The position numbers were made by a program, and so were the translations under genes. Positions 44,452 through 52,585 of a stretch of 64,000 nucleotides of DNA are shown here, one piece after another. Origin of the DNA: a bacterium (GTDB lineage: Bacteria; Bacteroidota; Bacteroidia; B-17B0; Aurantibacillaceae); contig JAQSCW010000026.1 of assembly GCA_029945625.1 (NCBI GenBank), forward strand, positions 62,001 to 126,000. The letters are read 5' to 3'. The notes under the pieces are model-generated. The model searched no databases, was not told where the DNA came from, and saw only the letters and a program-made list of their open reading frames with translations. Numbering within the stretch: position 1 is the stretch's first letter; the number at the start of each line of letters is the position of its first letter.

Positions 44452-45375
44452 TTAAGAATTACTTTTTAATAAACTGCCCCAAACGCCAAGTGGTAAATTC
44501 ACACCACTTTTGGCCGGAAGATACAACTCCCCTATACTGAGTTCAGATTTGTTTTTGTTGGCGAAGGGTTTTAAAAGATTTTCCGGCACCAACGCCGAAA
44601 ATCCCAATGAGTAGGCATTTAAGATCAACAAATGTTCTTTCGGATCCAGAATCTGCAATACCCCATTCATCATTTCGGCAATATTATCTTCCAATTGCCA
44701 TTTTTCACCGTTGGGTCCGTGGCCAAATGCAGGGGGATCGAGAATAATACCTTGATAGAAATTGCCCCGACGCATCTCTTTCTTTACAAATTTTAAAGCA
44801 TCGTCCACCAACCAGCGAATATTATCCAGTTTTGATTTCTGCATATTTTCATTTGCCCAAGTCACCACCTGTTTGATACTGTCAACATGCGTTACCTCGG
44901 CTCCCGCCGCACGCGCTGCCAGCGAAGCTCCTCCCGTATAGGCGAATAAATTTAAAAATTTAGATTTTGGTCTGGGTTGAAGAAAGGAATAAATCTTATC
45001 CCAATTCACTGCCTGCTCCGGAAATACGCCTACATGTTTAAAAGAGGTTAAGCCCAATCTAAATACGAGTTCTTTTGAGCTCGCCTTCTGTGCACTTCCC
45101 ACCGAATATCTGATTTCCCATTGATCCGGCATCTGTTTGAGTTTTTTCCAATCGCCACTACTCGACGATCGTGGTTCAAATTTTACATGTGCTGTTTTTT
45201 CCCATTCTTGTTCAGAATTCACTTTCGGCCATACAGCCTGCGGCTCGGGACGAATGGTGATGTATTTGCCAAATCGCTCCAGCTTTTCGAAATTGCCGCA
45301 ATCGATCAATTCGTAATCTGAGAAATTTTTAGGCGAAAGTAATTGCATAAAATGGTTTTGAATGAATTGCCGCAT
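44452..45375 (-). CDS. Class I SAM-dependent methyltransferase (RlmI/RlmK-like)
   Basis: A 307-residue enzyme with the SAM-binding motif FLNLFAYTGGASLAARAAGAEVTHVD and the catalytic ILDPPAFGHGPNGEKW motif, as in the RlmI/YccW-type rRNA cytosine methyltransferases and related proteins. It lacks an N-terminal PUA domain; the N terminus is instead a short beta-rich region (FEKLERFGKYITIRPEPQAVWPK). Substrate is likely RNA, but not assured. An alternative start is Met10. Divergent from the MFS gene. Confidence 0.85.
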   Translation of the reverse strand: MRQFIQNHFMQLLSPKNFSDYELIDCGNFEKLERFGKYITIRPEPQAVWPKVNSEQEWEKTAHVKFEPRSSSSGDWKKLKQMPDQWEIRYSVGSAQKASSKELVFRLGLTSFKHVGVFPEQAVNWDKIYSFLQPRPKSKFLNLFAYTGGASLAARAAGAEVTHVDSIKQVVTWANENMQKSKLDNIRWLVDDALKFVKKEMRRGNFYQGIILDPPAFGHGPNGEKWQLEDNIAEMMNGVLQILDPKEHLLILNAYSLGFSALVPENLLKPFANKNKSELSIGELYLPAKSGVNLPLGVWGSLLKSNS

Positions 45376-45509
45376 TTTTGAATGTCAGCAAACTCCAAAG
45401 ATAAAAAAGCATTGCCACAATTAAAATAGGAGGGTTAACAAATAAGTACTCAAAAGCTGGCAATAACACATAATTTAAAATATATTCGACAAAATTATAT
45501 TCTTCCTGT

Positions 45510-46943
45510 ATGCAAACGAACCGCTCTGCCTTTGTGACACTCATTTCGGTTTTTTTTTTCTGGGGCTTTGTAGCGGCCAGCAACGACATCCTGATTCCGG
45601 TTTTTAAAGAGAAATTGCATCTCGAACAATGGCAAAGCCAGTTGATCTCAGTAGCGTTTTACGTGGCCTACACCGTTGGTTCTCTCATTTACATTGTCCT
45701 TTCGCGAATTGATGGTGGAGACATACTCAATAAAATTGGGTATAAAAATGGGATCGCCTGGGGTTTATGTATCTCTGCCGCCGGAACATTATTATTTTAT
45801 CCGGCTGCTCAACTCGTGTCTTTCAATTTAATGATCACCGGTTTATTCATCGTTGCTTTGGGCTTTTCGCTGCAACAAACTGCTGCCAACCCTCTGGCCA
45901 TTGTGATGGGAAACCCAAAATTTGGTTCTCAACGTCTGAGTTTGGCCGGTGGTGTAAATAATATAGGAACTACCATAGGTCCCCTGGTGGTAAGTTTTGC
46001 CATTTTTGGCTCAGTGGGCAGTAATCTTAAGTTAGATAGTATTGAATCCGTTAAGGTGCCTTATCTTTTTCTGGGTTTGGCATTTCTTATTGTTGCGGTG
46101 ATCTTCAAATTCTCGTCTTTGCCCAATCACATCAGCCATCTGGAAGGTGTTACAGAAAGTTCAACTAACTCGGCTCAAAGATCGGGCTCCTTAAAGTACC
46201 CTCAGTTGGTGTTGGGCATGATCGCTATTTTTGTGTATGTTGGCGTGGAAGTTTCTACCGCATCCAATCTTCCCGAATACATGCGGCAATATATTGGCGT
46301 TGAAACCGGCGCAGCGGCACCTTATATATCTTTGTTTTGGGCCAGTCTCATGATCGGACGCTGGACGAGTTCTGCTGCAGCTTTTGAAACTTCTGCAGGT
46401 TTCGGAAAGGTGCTGCGTTTTATCATGCCCTATCTGGCATTTGGAGTGTTTCTTTTGGTGAATGCGCTTGCCGGGAGTGATCTCCATATTTTTTACCCTT
46501 ACGCCGGGGTGATTCTCATTTTAATTTTAGCAGATTTGTTGAGCAAGGGCAATCCCTCACGTCAATTATTCATCTTCTCTTTATGTGGGATCGCTGCTTT
46601 GATAACGGGAATGGCCACGAGCGGATTGCTAAGTGTCTATGCCTTCATCAGCGTGGGGTTATTTTGTTCCACCTTATGGCCTTGTATTTTTACCTTGGCT
46701 ATTTCGGGATTAGGAAAATACACCAATCAGGCATCCAGCTACTTAATCATGATGATTATGGGAGGCGGCTTGATCAGTTGGTTTCAGGGTTGGTTATCGG
46801 GCGATGAACACATGGGTATTAAGGCAAGTTATCTTGTAGGTGTCTTTTGTTTTTTATACCTTGCCTTTTATGGCTGGAAGGCCGGAAAGATTTTGCGCGC
46901 ACAGGGTATTGAATTGGAGAGCAGATCGGGCTCGGGACATTAA
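45510..46943 (+). CDS. Sugar MFS transporter, FucP/NagP-like
   Basis: A 477-residue twelve-helix transporter of the fucose-galactose-glucose H+ symporter family. Signatures are FFFWGFVAASNDILIPVFK in helix 1, GFSLQQTAANPLAIVMG and SLAGGVNNIGTTIGPL. Its place before glycosylasparaginase and alpha-mannosidase genes points to uptake of N-acetylglucosamine (as NagP in other Bacteroidota) or mannose released from N-glycans. Inner membrane. First gene of the likely cluster. Confidence 0.9.
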   Translation: MQTNRSAFVTLISVFFFWGFVAASNDILIPVFKEKLHLEQWQSQLISVAFYVAYTVGSLIYIVLSRIDGGDILNKIGYKNGIAWGLCISAAGTLLFYPAAQLVSFNLMITGLFIVALGFSLQQTAANPLAIVMGNPKFGSQRLSLAGGVNNIGTTIGPLVVSFAIFGSVGSNLKLDSIESVKVPYLFLGLAFLIVAVIFKFSSLPNHISHLEGVTESSTNSAQRSGSLKYPQLVLGMIAIFVYVGVEVSTASNLPEYMRQYIGVETGAAAPYISLFWASLMIGRWTSSAAAFETSAGFGKVLRFIMPYLAFGVFLLVNALAGSDLHIFYPYAGVILILILADLLSKGNPSRQLFIFSLCGIAALITGMATSGLLSVYAFISVGLFCSTLWPCIFTLAISGLGKYTNQASSYLIMMIMGGGLISWFQGWLSGDEHMGIKASYLVGVFCFLYLAFYGWKAGKILRAQGIELESRSGSGH

Positions 46944-46954
46944 ATTAGCAGGAT

Positions 46955-46962
46955 TATTTTTG
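46955..46962 (+). promoter_or_regulatory. Candidate internal -7 box before glycosylasparaginase gene
   Basis: TATTTTTG fits TAnnTTTG and lies in the 73-base gap between the MFS stop and the glycosylasparaginase start. No TTG at the expected -33 position. It may allow transcription of the last three genes apart from the transporter. Confidence 0.3.
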
Positions 46963-47016
46963 CCTCTCGGTGAGTTTGATTAAATTTATTTCATTTGCAT
47001 ACAAACATTTTAATTC

Positions 47017-48012
47017 ATGCTTATGGCAAACCGTCGAAAGTTCCTAAAACTCTCAGCACTTACCGCAGCTTTAGTTGCAGTAAACAAAAGTAAAGCCACC
47101 GGTTTTTTTTCCTCTCCTCAAACTAAGTCCATTAAACCCATTGTCATTTCAACATGGAGGTTTGGTTTGCAGGCCAACGAAGCGGCATGGAAGATTTTGA
47201 GCGAAAATGGCACGGCCCTGGATTCTGTTGAAACGGGAGTAAAAATTGTGGAGGCCGATCCCAAAGAGCGAAGTGTTGGACTAGGTGGCCGACCTGATCG
47301 CGACGGCAATGTAACCCTCGACGCCTGCATCATGGATGAGAAAATGAACATTGGTTCGGTTGCCTTTTTGCAAAACATCGTCCATCCTGTTTCGGTGGCA
47401 CGTGCTGTAATGGAAAAAACACCGCATGTGATGATTGTGGGTGATGGCGCTTTGCAGTTCGCCTTAGATCAGGGTTTCAAAAAAGAAAATCTGCTCACGC
47501 CCGAATCGGAAGCGGAATGGAAAGAATGGCTCAAAACCTCCAACTATCAGCCAAAAGTAAATGTTGAAAACCACGATACCATTGGCATGATCGCCCTTGA
47601 TGCGCACGGAAATCTCTCCGGTGCCTGCACCACCAGTGGCCTTGCTTATAAAATGCGCGGTCGGGTAGGGGATTCCCCTATTATTGGTGCGGGATTATAC
47701 GTAGATAATGAGATTGGTGCTGCCACTGCTACCGGCCATGGTGAAGAAGTAATTCGAATTGCAGGATGTCATACTGTTGTGGAATTGATGAGACAGGGCC
47801 TCGACCCCGAACAAGCCTGTAAAAAGGCGGTGGAACGCATCATTAACAGTGCTAAATTGCGGAACAAACCTTTGAGCGAATTACAAATCGGTTTTATTGC
47901 CATTAACAAGAACGGTCAACACGGCGCCTACTGTTTACAAAAGGGATTTAATTTCGCGGTTTATTCTCCCGATATTCGTAACCAACTCCTCGATGCAAAA
48001 AGTCTTTTGTGA
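47017..48012 (+). CDS. Glycosylasparaginase (N4-(beta-GlcNAc)-L-asparaginase)
   Basis: A 331-residue Ntn hydrolase that splits the GlcNAc-Asn bond left after N-glycoprotein breakdown. The autoproteolysis site is Asp187-Thr188 in NHDTIGMIALD, with Thr188 as the new N-terminal nucleophile. Binding motifs GRVGDSPIIGAGLYVDN and ATATGHGEEVIR follow. The N terminus MANRRKFLKLSALTAALVA is a twin-arginine export signal, so it acts in the periplasm. The last base of its stop overlaps the cutC start. Confidence 0.95.
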   Translation: MLMANRRKFLKLSALTAALVAVNKSKATGFFSSPQTKSIKPIVISTWRFGLQANEAAWKILSENGTALDSVETGVKIVEADPKERSVGLGGRPDRDGNVTLDACIMDEKMNIGSVAFLQNIVHPVSVARAVMEKTPHVMIVGDGALQFALDQGFKKENLLTPESEAEWKEWLKTSNYQPKVNVENHDTIGMIALDAHGNLSGACTTSGLAYKMRGRVGDSPIIGAGLYVDNEIGAATATGHGEEVIRIAGCHTVVELMRQGLDPEQACKKAVERIINSAKLRNKPLSELQIGFIAINKNGQHGAYCLQKGFNFAVYSPDIRNQLLDAKSLL

Positions 48013-48689
48013 TGCACAAAAAAAAGATTCTCGAAATAGCGTGTTTTAATTTGGGTTCGGCAATAAAAGCCGCCTCTGCCGGTGCCGACAGGATTGAATT
48101 TTGCGCCAACTACTGGGAAGGTGGTATCACTCCTTTGCAAAGAGATATTTTGGAAGCACGGGAAAAAATAAATGTTCCCATCCACGTGATCATTCGTCCG
48201 AGAGGGGGAGACTTCAATTACTCAGAGGCTGAGTTTGAGGAAATGGAAAACGCAGTTCATTTTTGCAAGGAAAAAAAGATCAACGGAGTAGTTATTGGCG
48301 TTTTGACTGAGAATTTTGAAGTTGATTTGCAGGCGTGTCAAAAACTAGTAGTGCTGGCACGCCCCATGTCCGTGACTTTTCATCGCGCCATCGATCATTG
48401 TTATCAAGAAGATAAAGCCTTTGAAGACCTTATTTCTTTGGGAGTAAACAGAGTACTTACATCGGGAGGAAAATCGAATGCGCACGATGGCATTGCAGAA
48501 ATAAAGAGATTGCAACACCTGTACGGCGATAAAATTATCATTATGCCCGGTGGAGGTATTCGTTCCGGAAATATTCAACAGGTCATTCACACCGGCTCCC
48601 ACGAATTTCATTCCTCCGGTCTTACCGACAATAGTGTAACCGTAGACGCATCGGAGATAAAAAAACTAAAAAAGTTACTATCATTGTAG
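48012..48689 (+). CDS. cutC: CutC-family TIM-barrel protein
   Basis: A 225-residue TIM-barrel protein. The family core is clear: EIACFNLGSAIKAASAGADRIEFC, GGITPLQRDI, HVIIRPRGGDFNYSEAEFEEM, VTFHRAIDHCYQ, RVLTSGGKSNAHDG and IIMPGGGIRSGN. CutC was named for copper tolerance, but this role has been questioned and the barrel looks enzymatic. Its ATG overlaps the glycosylasparaginase stop, so the two are coupled; a role in glycan or amino-sugar use is inferred. Cytoplasmic, no signal peptide. Confidence 0.93.
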   Translation: MHKKKILEIACFNLGSAIKAASAGADRIEFCANYWEGGITPLQRDILEAREKINVPIHVIIRPRGGDFNYSEAEFEEMENAVHFCKEKKINGVVIGVLTENFEVDLQACQKLVVLARPMSVTFHRAIDHCYQEDKAFEDLISLGVNRVLTSGGKSNAHDGIAEIKRLQHLYGDKIIIMPGGGIRSGNIQQVIHTGSHEFHSSGLTDNSVTVDASEIKKLKKLLSL

Positions 48690-48709
48690 TCGGAATTTTA
48701 GTCTACAAT
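48683..48709 (+). promoter_or_regulatory. Stem-loop across the cutC stop, before the GH92 gene
   Basis: ATTGTAG (48683-48689, containing the cutC stop) pairs with CTACAAT (48703-48709) around 13 bases, five bases before the GH92 ATG. It could temper translation or transcription between the genes. There is no strong T-run. Confidence 0.35.
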
Positions 48710-48713
48710 TTAT

Positions 48714-51638
48714 ATGTTCAGGACCTGCCTCATTTCACTTTCACTTATTGCATTTTCTCCGCTTTTATTTTCTCAATCGGGAAATGCTTCCCTGGTAAAT
48801 CCCTTTATTGGCACCGGTGGACATGGGCACACGTTTCCCGGACCTGTTTTGCCTTTTGGAATGGTGCAACTTAGTCCCGATACCAGAGTAGATGGCAGTT
48901 GGGACGGATGTAGCGGGTACCATTACAGCGACAATACCATTTACGGATTTTCCCACACGCACTTGAGCGGCACAGGGTGTAGCGATTGGGGTGATTTTCT
49001 GGTAATGCCAACCGCGGGCGAACCAAGTATAGAACCGGCAGTTTATTCTTCCAAATTTTCACATATAAATGAAAAAGCAAGCGCCGGCTTTTATGAAGTA
49101 CTTCTGGATGATGATACTATTAAGGCAGAATTAACAGTAACTCCAAGGGTGGGAATCCATCGTTACACCTTTCCCGGAAAAAAGGAGGGAAATATTACCA
49201 TTGATCTGTTGCACCGTGACAAAGTATTGAATTGTTATATTTTTCTAGTGGACAGCGTCACCATTATAGGTTACCGCAGCAGCGAGGCCTGGGCAAAAAA
49301 ACAGGAGATTTACTTTGTTATGAAATTCTCGAAGCCCTATATTAAACGTACCATGTATTCCAATCACAAAGTGATTGAGCGATTTGGGAAATTCAAAATT
49401 CGGCCCGAGGGCGGTGTGTTCACATTTGATGTGAGTGATGGAAAACCCCTAATGGCCAAACTAGCCATTTCTCCCGTAAACACCGATGGAGCAAAACGAA
49501 ATTTAGCCGCGGAGGCCGAACACTGGGATTTTGAAAAATACAAAAAAGAGGCACAAGACGCATGGAACAAACAACTTCAAAAATTCGAAGTAACTGATAA
49601 AAGCAAAGATAAATTAACGGTGTTTTATACCGCCTTGTATCACTGTTTTATTCACCCTTCGCTAAGTATGGATGTTGACGGACAGTACAGAGGTCGTGAT
49701 GATAAAATTCACCGAGCATCCGGGTTCACCAATTATTCCGTTTTTTCTTTATGGGACACTTACCGTGCTCTGCACCCCCTGTTCACCATTATAGAGCGAA
49801 ATCGCAGTACCGATTTTATTAATTCCTTTTTGCATCAATATCAGCAATCGGGACGATTACCTGTATGGGAACTCTCGGCCAATGAAACGGATTGCATGAT
49901 AGGTTTTCATTCCGTGTCGGTGATCGCCGATGCACTTGCAAAGGGAATCAAAGGCTTTGATGCGGATAGTGCTTATCTTGCCATGAAAGCCGCCGCAAAT
50001 TATTCGGCGTTTGGAATTCCACTCTTTAATAAGAATGGCTATTTGTCGGTTGATGATGAAAGTGAAAGTGTGAGCAGAACGCTTGAGTACGCCTATGATA
50101 ATTGGTGCCTTGCGCAAGTTGCCAAATCTCTTGGAAAAGAAGAGGAAGCTGCAGTTTTCCTAAAACGATCTTTAGCGTATAAGCATTTGTTTGACCCTAA
50201 CTCCGGATTTATGCGTCCACGCAAAAATGGAAATTGGCTGAATCCCTTTTACCCCTCCGAAATTAACAATCATTTCACCGAAGGAAATAGTTGGCAGTAC
50301 TCGTTTTACGTGCCACAAGATGTGGAGGGTTTGATCAAATTGCATGGAGGGCCCGAAAATTTTGAAAAGAAACTTGACCTTTTGTTCTCCACCAACGAAA
50401 AAGCAATGGGCCGCGAGCAAGCCGATGTTACGGGACTCATAGGACAGTATGCGCACGGCAATGAACCCAGTCATCACATGGCCTATTTGTATAATTTTGT
50501 GGGCAAACCTCAAAAAACAATTGAGCGCGTAACGCAGATCTGTAATGATTTCTACAAAAATACACCCGATGGCTTAATTGGAAATGAAGACTGCGGTCAA
50601 ATGAGTGCCTGGTATGTATTGAGTTCTTTGGGAATGTATCCCGTTTGCCCGGGATCGCCCGACTATGTGCTGGGCACACCAAACTTCAATAACATCAAAA
50701 TAAATTTAGAAACCGGCAAAACACTGAACATCTCTTCAGAAAAAAAAGGACGAAATGTGCTTTCCGGCTTGACGATCAATTCAGTTTCTCACCTCAGTTC
50801 TATGATCACGCAAAGCGTTTTGTTGGAAGGTGGTTCGATTAAGTTTTTATATTCTCCAAAAAATGAATCTCACTACGGCATCGGTGAAAATGCAAGCGTA
50901 ACTAAAGTAGTAGGGGTGGATGTTATTCCTGCGCCTTTGGTTGGCGCCGCAAATCAGGTATTTAAGGATAATCTGGAAGTCAGCATAAAACCAATCGATC
51001 AAAACTCATACACAATTGTTTACACGAAAGATGGGTCTGAACCGGTAAGAAATTCAATCGGGTATCAAAATCCAATAAAGATTGATTCAACGTGCAGTAT
51101 CAAAGCAAAATTATTTTCGCTAAATGATAGCAGTTCGAGTACGGAGGCGCATTATTATAAATTAAAGTATAAGTATGAGATCACCATTTCATCGGAAGCC
51201 AATTCGCAATATGCCGCAGAGGGGGCTCAAACTTTAATAGATGGTATTGAACTGAGTACTAATTGGCGTAAGGGAAATTGGTTGGGGTATCAGGGACAAG
51301 ATTTTAGTTGTACCATTGATTTGAAAGAAAAAAAGGACATCAGTTATATGCGCCTTGATTGTTTGCAGGATACACGGTCCTGGATTCTGTTTCCAAGTCG
51401 GGTAAATTTTTATAGTTCAAGCGATAACAAAACGTTTAACCAAATAGACGGGGTGGATACGCCTGTGGAACCAACTGATTTGAAAGTCCAGCTTGGAAAA
51501 TTTGAGAAATACTTTCAAAAACCGGTAAATACCCGCTATCTAAAAATCATCGCTCAAAATTACGGCAAACTCCCCGATTGGCATGAGGGCAAAGGGGGAG
51601 ATGCCTTTATTTTTGTGGGGGAATTAGAGGTGAAATAA
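48714..51638 (+). CDS. GH92 alpha-mannosidase with C-terminal carbohydrate-binding-like domains
   Basis: A 974-residue secreted exo-alpha-mannosidase (Ca2+-dependent, inverting family). Core motifs are VNPFIGTGGHGHTFPGPVLP, FSHTHLSGTGCSDWGDF, SLWDTYRALHPLFTI, ETDCMIGFHS and GNEDCGQMSAWYVLSSLGMY. The core ends near residue 740; then a chitobiase-C-like segment (YTKDGSEPVRNSIGYQ, about 750-820) and an F5/8 type C (discoidin-like) domain (about 825-974) follow. It removes mannose from N-glycans. The signal peptide (FRTCLISLSLIAFSPLLFS) and lack of a T9SS tail suggest the periplasm or outer surface. Last gene of the cluster. Confidence 0.95.
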   Translation: MFRTCLISLSLIAFSPLLFSQSGNASLVNPFIGTGGHGHTFPGPVLPFGMVQLSPDTRVDGSWDGCSGYHYSDNTIYGFSHTHLSGTGCSDWGDFLVMPTAGEPSIEPAVYSSKFSHINEKASAGFYEVLLDDDTIKAELTVTPRVGIHRYTFPGKKEGNITIDLLHRDKVLNCYIFLVDSVTIIGYRSSEAWAKKQEIYFVMKFSKPYIKRTMYSNHKVIERFGKFKIRPEGGVFTFDVSDGKPLMAKLAISPVNTDGAKRNLAAEAEHWDFEKYKKEAQDAWNKQLQKFEVTDKSKDKLTVFYTALYHCFIHPSLSMDVDGQYRGRDDKIHRASGFTNYSVFSLWDTYRALHPLFTIIERNRSTDFINSFLHQYQQSGRLPVWELSANETDCMIGFHSVSVIADALAKGIKGFDADSAYLAMKAAANYSAFGIPLFNKNGYLSVDDESESVSRTLEYAYDNWCLAQVAKSLGKEEEAAVFLKRSLAYKHLFDPNSGFMRPRKNGNWLNPFYPSEINNHFTEGNSWQYSFYVPQDVEGLIKLHGGPENFEKKLDLLFSTNEKAMGREQADVTGLIGQYAHGNEPSHHMAYLYNFVGKPQKTIERVTQICNDFYKNTPDGLIGNEDCGQMSAWYVLSSLGMYPVCPGSPDYVLGTPNFNNIKINLETGKTLNISSEKKGRNVLSGLTINSVSHLSSMITQSVLLEGGSIKFLYSPKNESHYGIGENASVTKVVGVDVIPAPLVGAANQVFKDNLEVSIKPIDQNSYTIVYTKDGSEPVRNSIGYQNPIKIDSTCSIKAKLFSLNDSSSSTEAHYYKLKYKYEITISSEANSQYAAEGAQTLIDGIELSTNWRKGNWLGYQGQDFSCTIDLKEKKDISYMRLDCLQDTRSWILFPSRVNFYSSSDNKTFNQIDGVDTPVEPTDLKVQLGKFEKYFQKPVNTRYLKIIAQNYGKLPDWHEGKGGDAFIFVGELEVK

Positions 51639-51659
51639 AATATTGAACTTAAAATGAGT

Positions 51660-52145
51660 TCAGATCTTTTTGTTTTTTCTTAGTTCCTCGATACGGAGCA
51701 ATTGACTCAGATCATTTAGGTCCTTGGCTCTCCCGGAGATCATCTTGTTTTGTTTAAGATGAGTAAAATGGATAAAGGGAATACTAAGGTTATCAATTTT
51801 TTCTGTAAATCTCATTTCCCAGGCCTCATCCCAATTTACACCCGTAATTTTTGTGAGGAAATCGATAACAAAAGGAGGAGTACTTCCTATGTGAAATGCC
51901 AAGGGAGCTGTAAAATCACTTTTGCTTATCAGTTCAATATCCTCTGAAAAGATTTCTAGTTCACGCAAGGCGCCTACCAATTTGTTTTTATTTGACTCCG
52001 TTGGTTGAAGCCATACATCAAGATCACCCGTTGGTCTCGAATAGCCATAGAAATTAACAGCTACGCCCCCCACCAAAATGAAATTGACATCATGTTTTAG
52101 GATGACCTTTAATAGTGCAATATGTTCATCATGGAATATATTCAT
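51660..52145 (-). CDS. Nucleotidyltransferase, MNT/AbiEii-like (DUF6036-type)
   Basis: A 161-residue protein with the polymerase-beta-like nucleotidyltransferase signature FILVGGVAVNFYGYSRPTGDLDVWL (GG in place of GS, and D-x-D), and a third acidic residue probably in PFVIDFLT. The C-terminal part, GRAKDLNDLSQL, is typical of the DUF6036/AbiEii group. Such proteins can be toxins that nucleotidylate tRNA, or antitoxins. It overlaps a small upstream gene by 17 bases. Convergent with GH92 at 22 bases. Confidence 0.85.
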   Translation of the reverse strand: MNIFHDEHIALLKVILKHDVNFILVGGVAVNFYGYSRPTGDLDVWLQPTESNKNKLVGALRELEIFSEDIELISKSDFTAPLAFHIGSTPPFVIDFLTKITGVNWDEAWEMRFTEKIDNLSIPFIHFTHLKQNKMISGRAKDLNDLSQLLRIEELRKNKKI

Positions 52146-52395
52146 ACCCTGAGAATATTATTTTCGCGTTTTTGAACTTCAATTTTTTACCTTTCACATT
52201 TCTGAAAGCATAAAAGTTTAACTGCTGCATCATGGCGAGTAGTTCTGCAGGACTTTTCTGCATGCTACTCTGCAGTAAATAGTCACCTTGAGTCTCAAGT
52301 GTACTAAATGTAATCCCCGAATTTTTATACACGGTAAGAGGGTCTTTTACGACAATGGTCTCGGAATTTTCTATCCTCTTTTTTTTATTTGCCAT
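52129..52395 (-). CDS. Small protein coupled to nucleotidyltransferase, possible TA partner
   Basis: An 88-residue protein, basic at both ends (MANKKKRIE ... KGKKLKFKNAKIIFSG) with a central ITFSTLETQGDYLLQSSMQKSPAELLAMMQQLNFYAFRN helix-rich part. I do not recognise a family. There is no HEPN R-x4-6-H motif. Its 3' end overlaps the nucleotidyltransferase start by 17 bases, as in many toxin-antitoxin pairs. Function unknown. Confidence 0.65.
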   Translation of the reverse strand: MANKKKRIENSETIVVKDPLTVYKNSGITFSTLETQGDYLLQSSMQKSPAELLAMMQQLNFYAFRNVKGKKLKFKNAKIIFSGYEYIP

Positions 52396-52585
52396 GTGCT
52401 TTCCTCGAAAAAATTCGATTTCTCATCATAAATGTATAAACAAATCACGGTTTTTGTTGTTTGTACCAAATATTCATACACTTTTTTACGTTTTTTGGCT
52501 TCATAAATGTTCACTGTGACCCTTCAACTGCCGGTGCTTTTAGGATCAATAAATTTAGAATATCTTTACCATTCGTATTTAATAA

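Noticed and set aside
45329-45544. Minus-strand frame with a hydrophobic stretch upstream of the methyltransferase gene
   Set aside because: It overlaps both the MFS transporter start (opposite strand) and the methyltransferase start, which are both well supported. It shows no family likeness.
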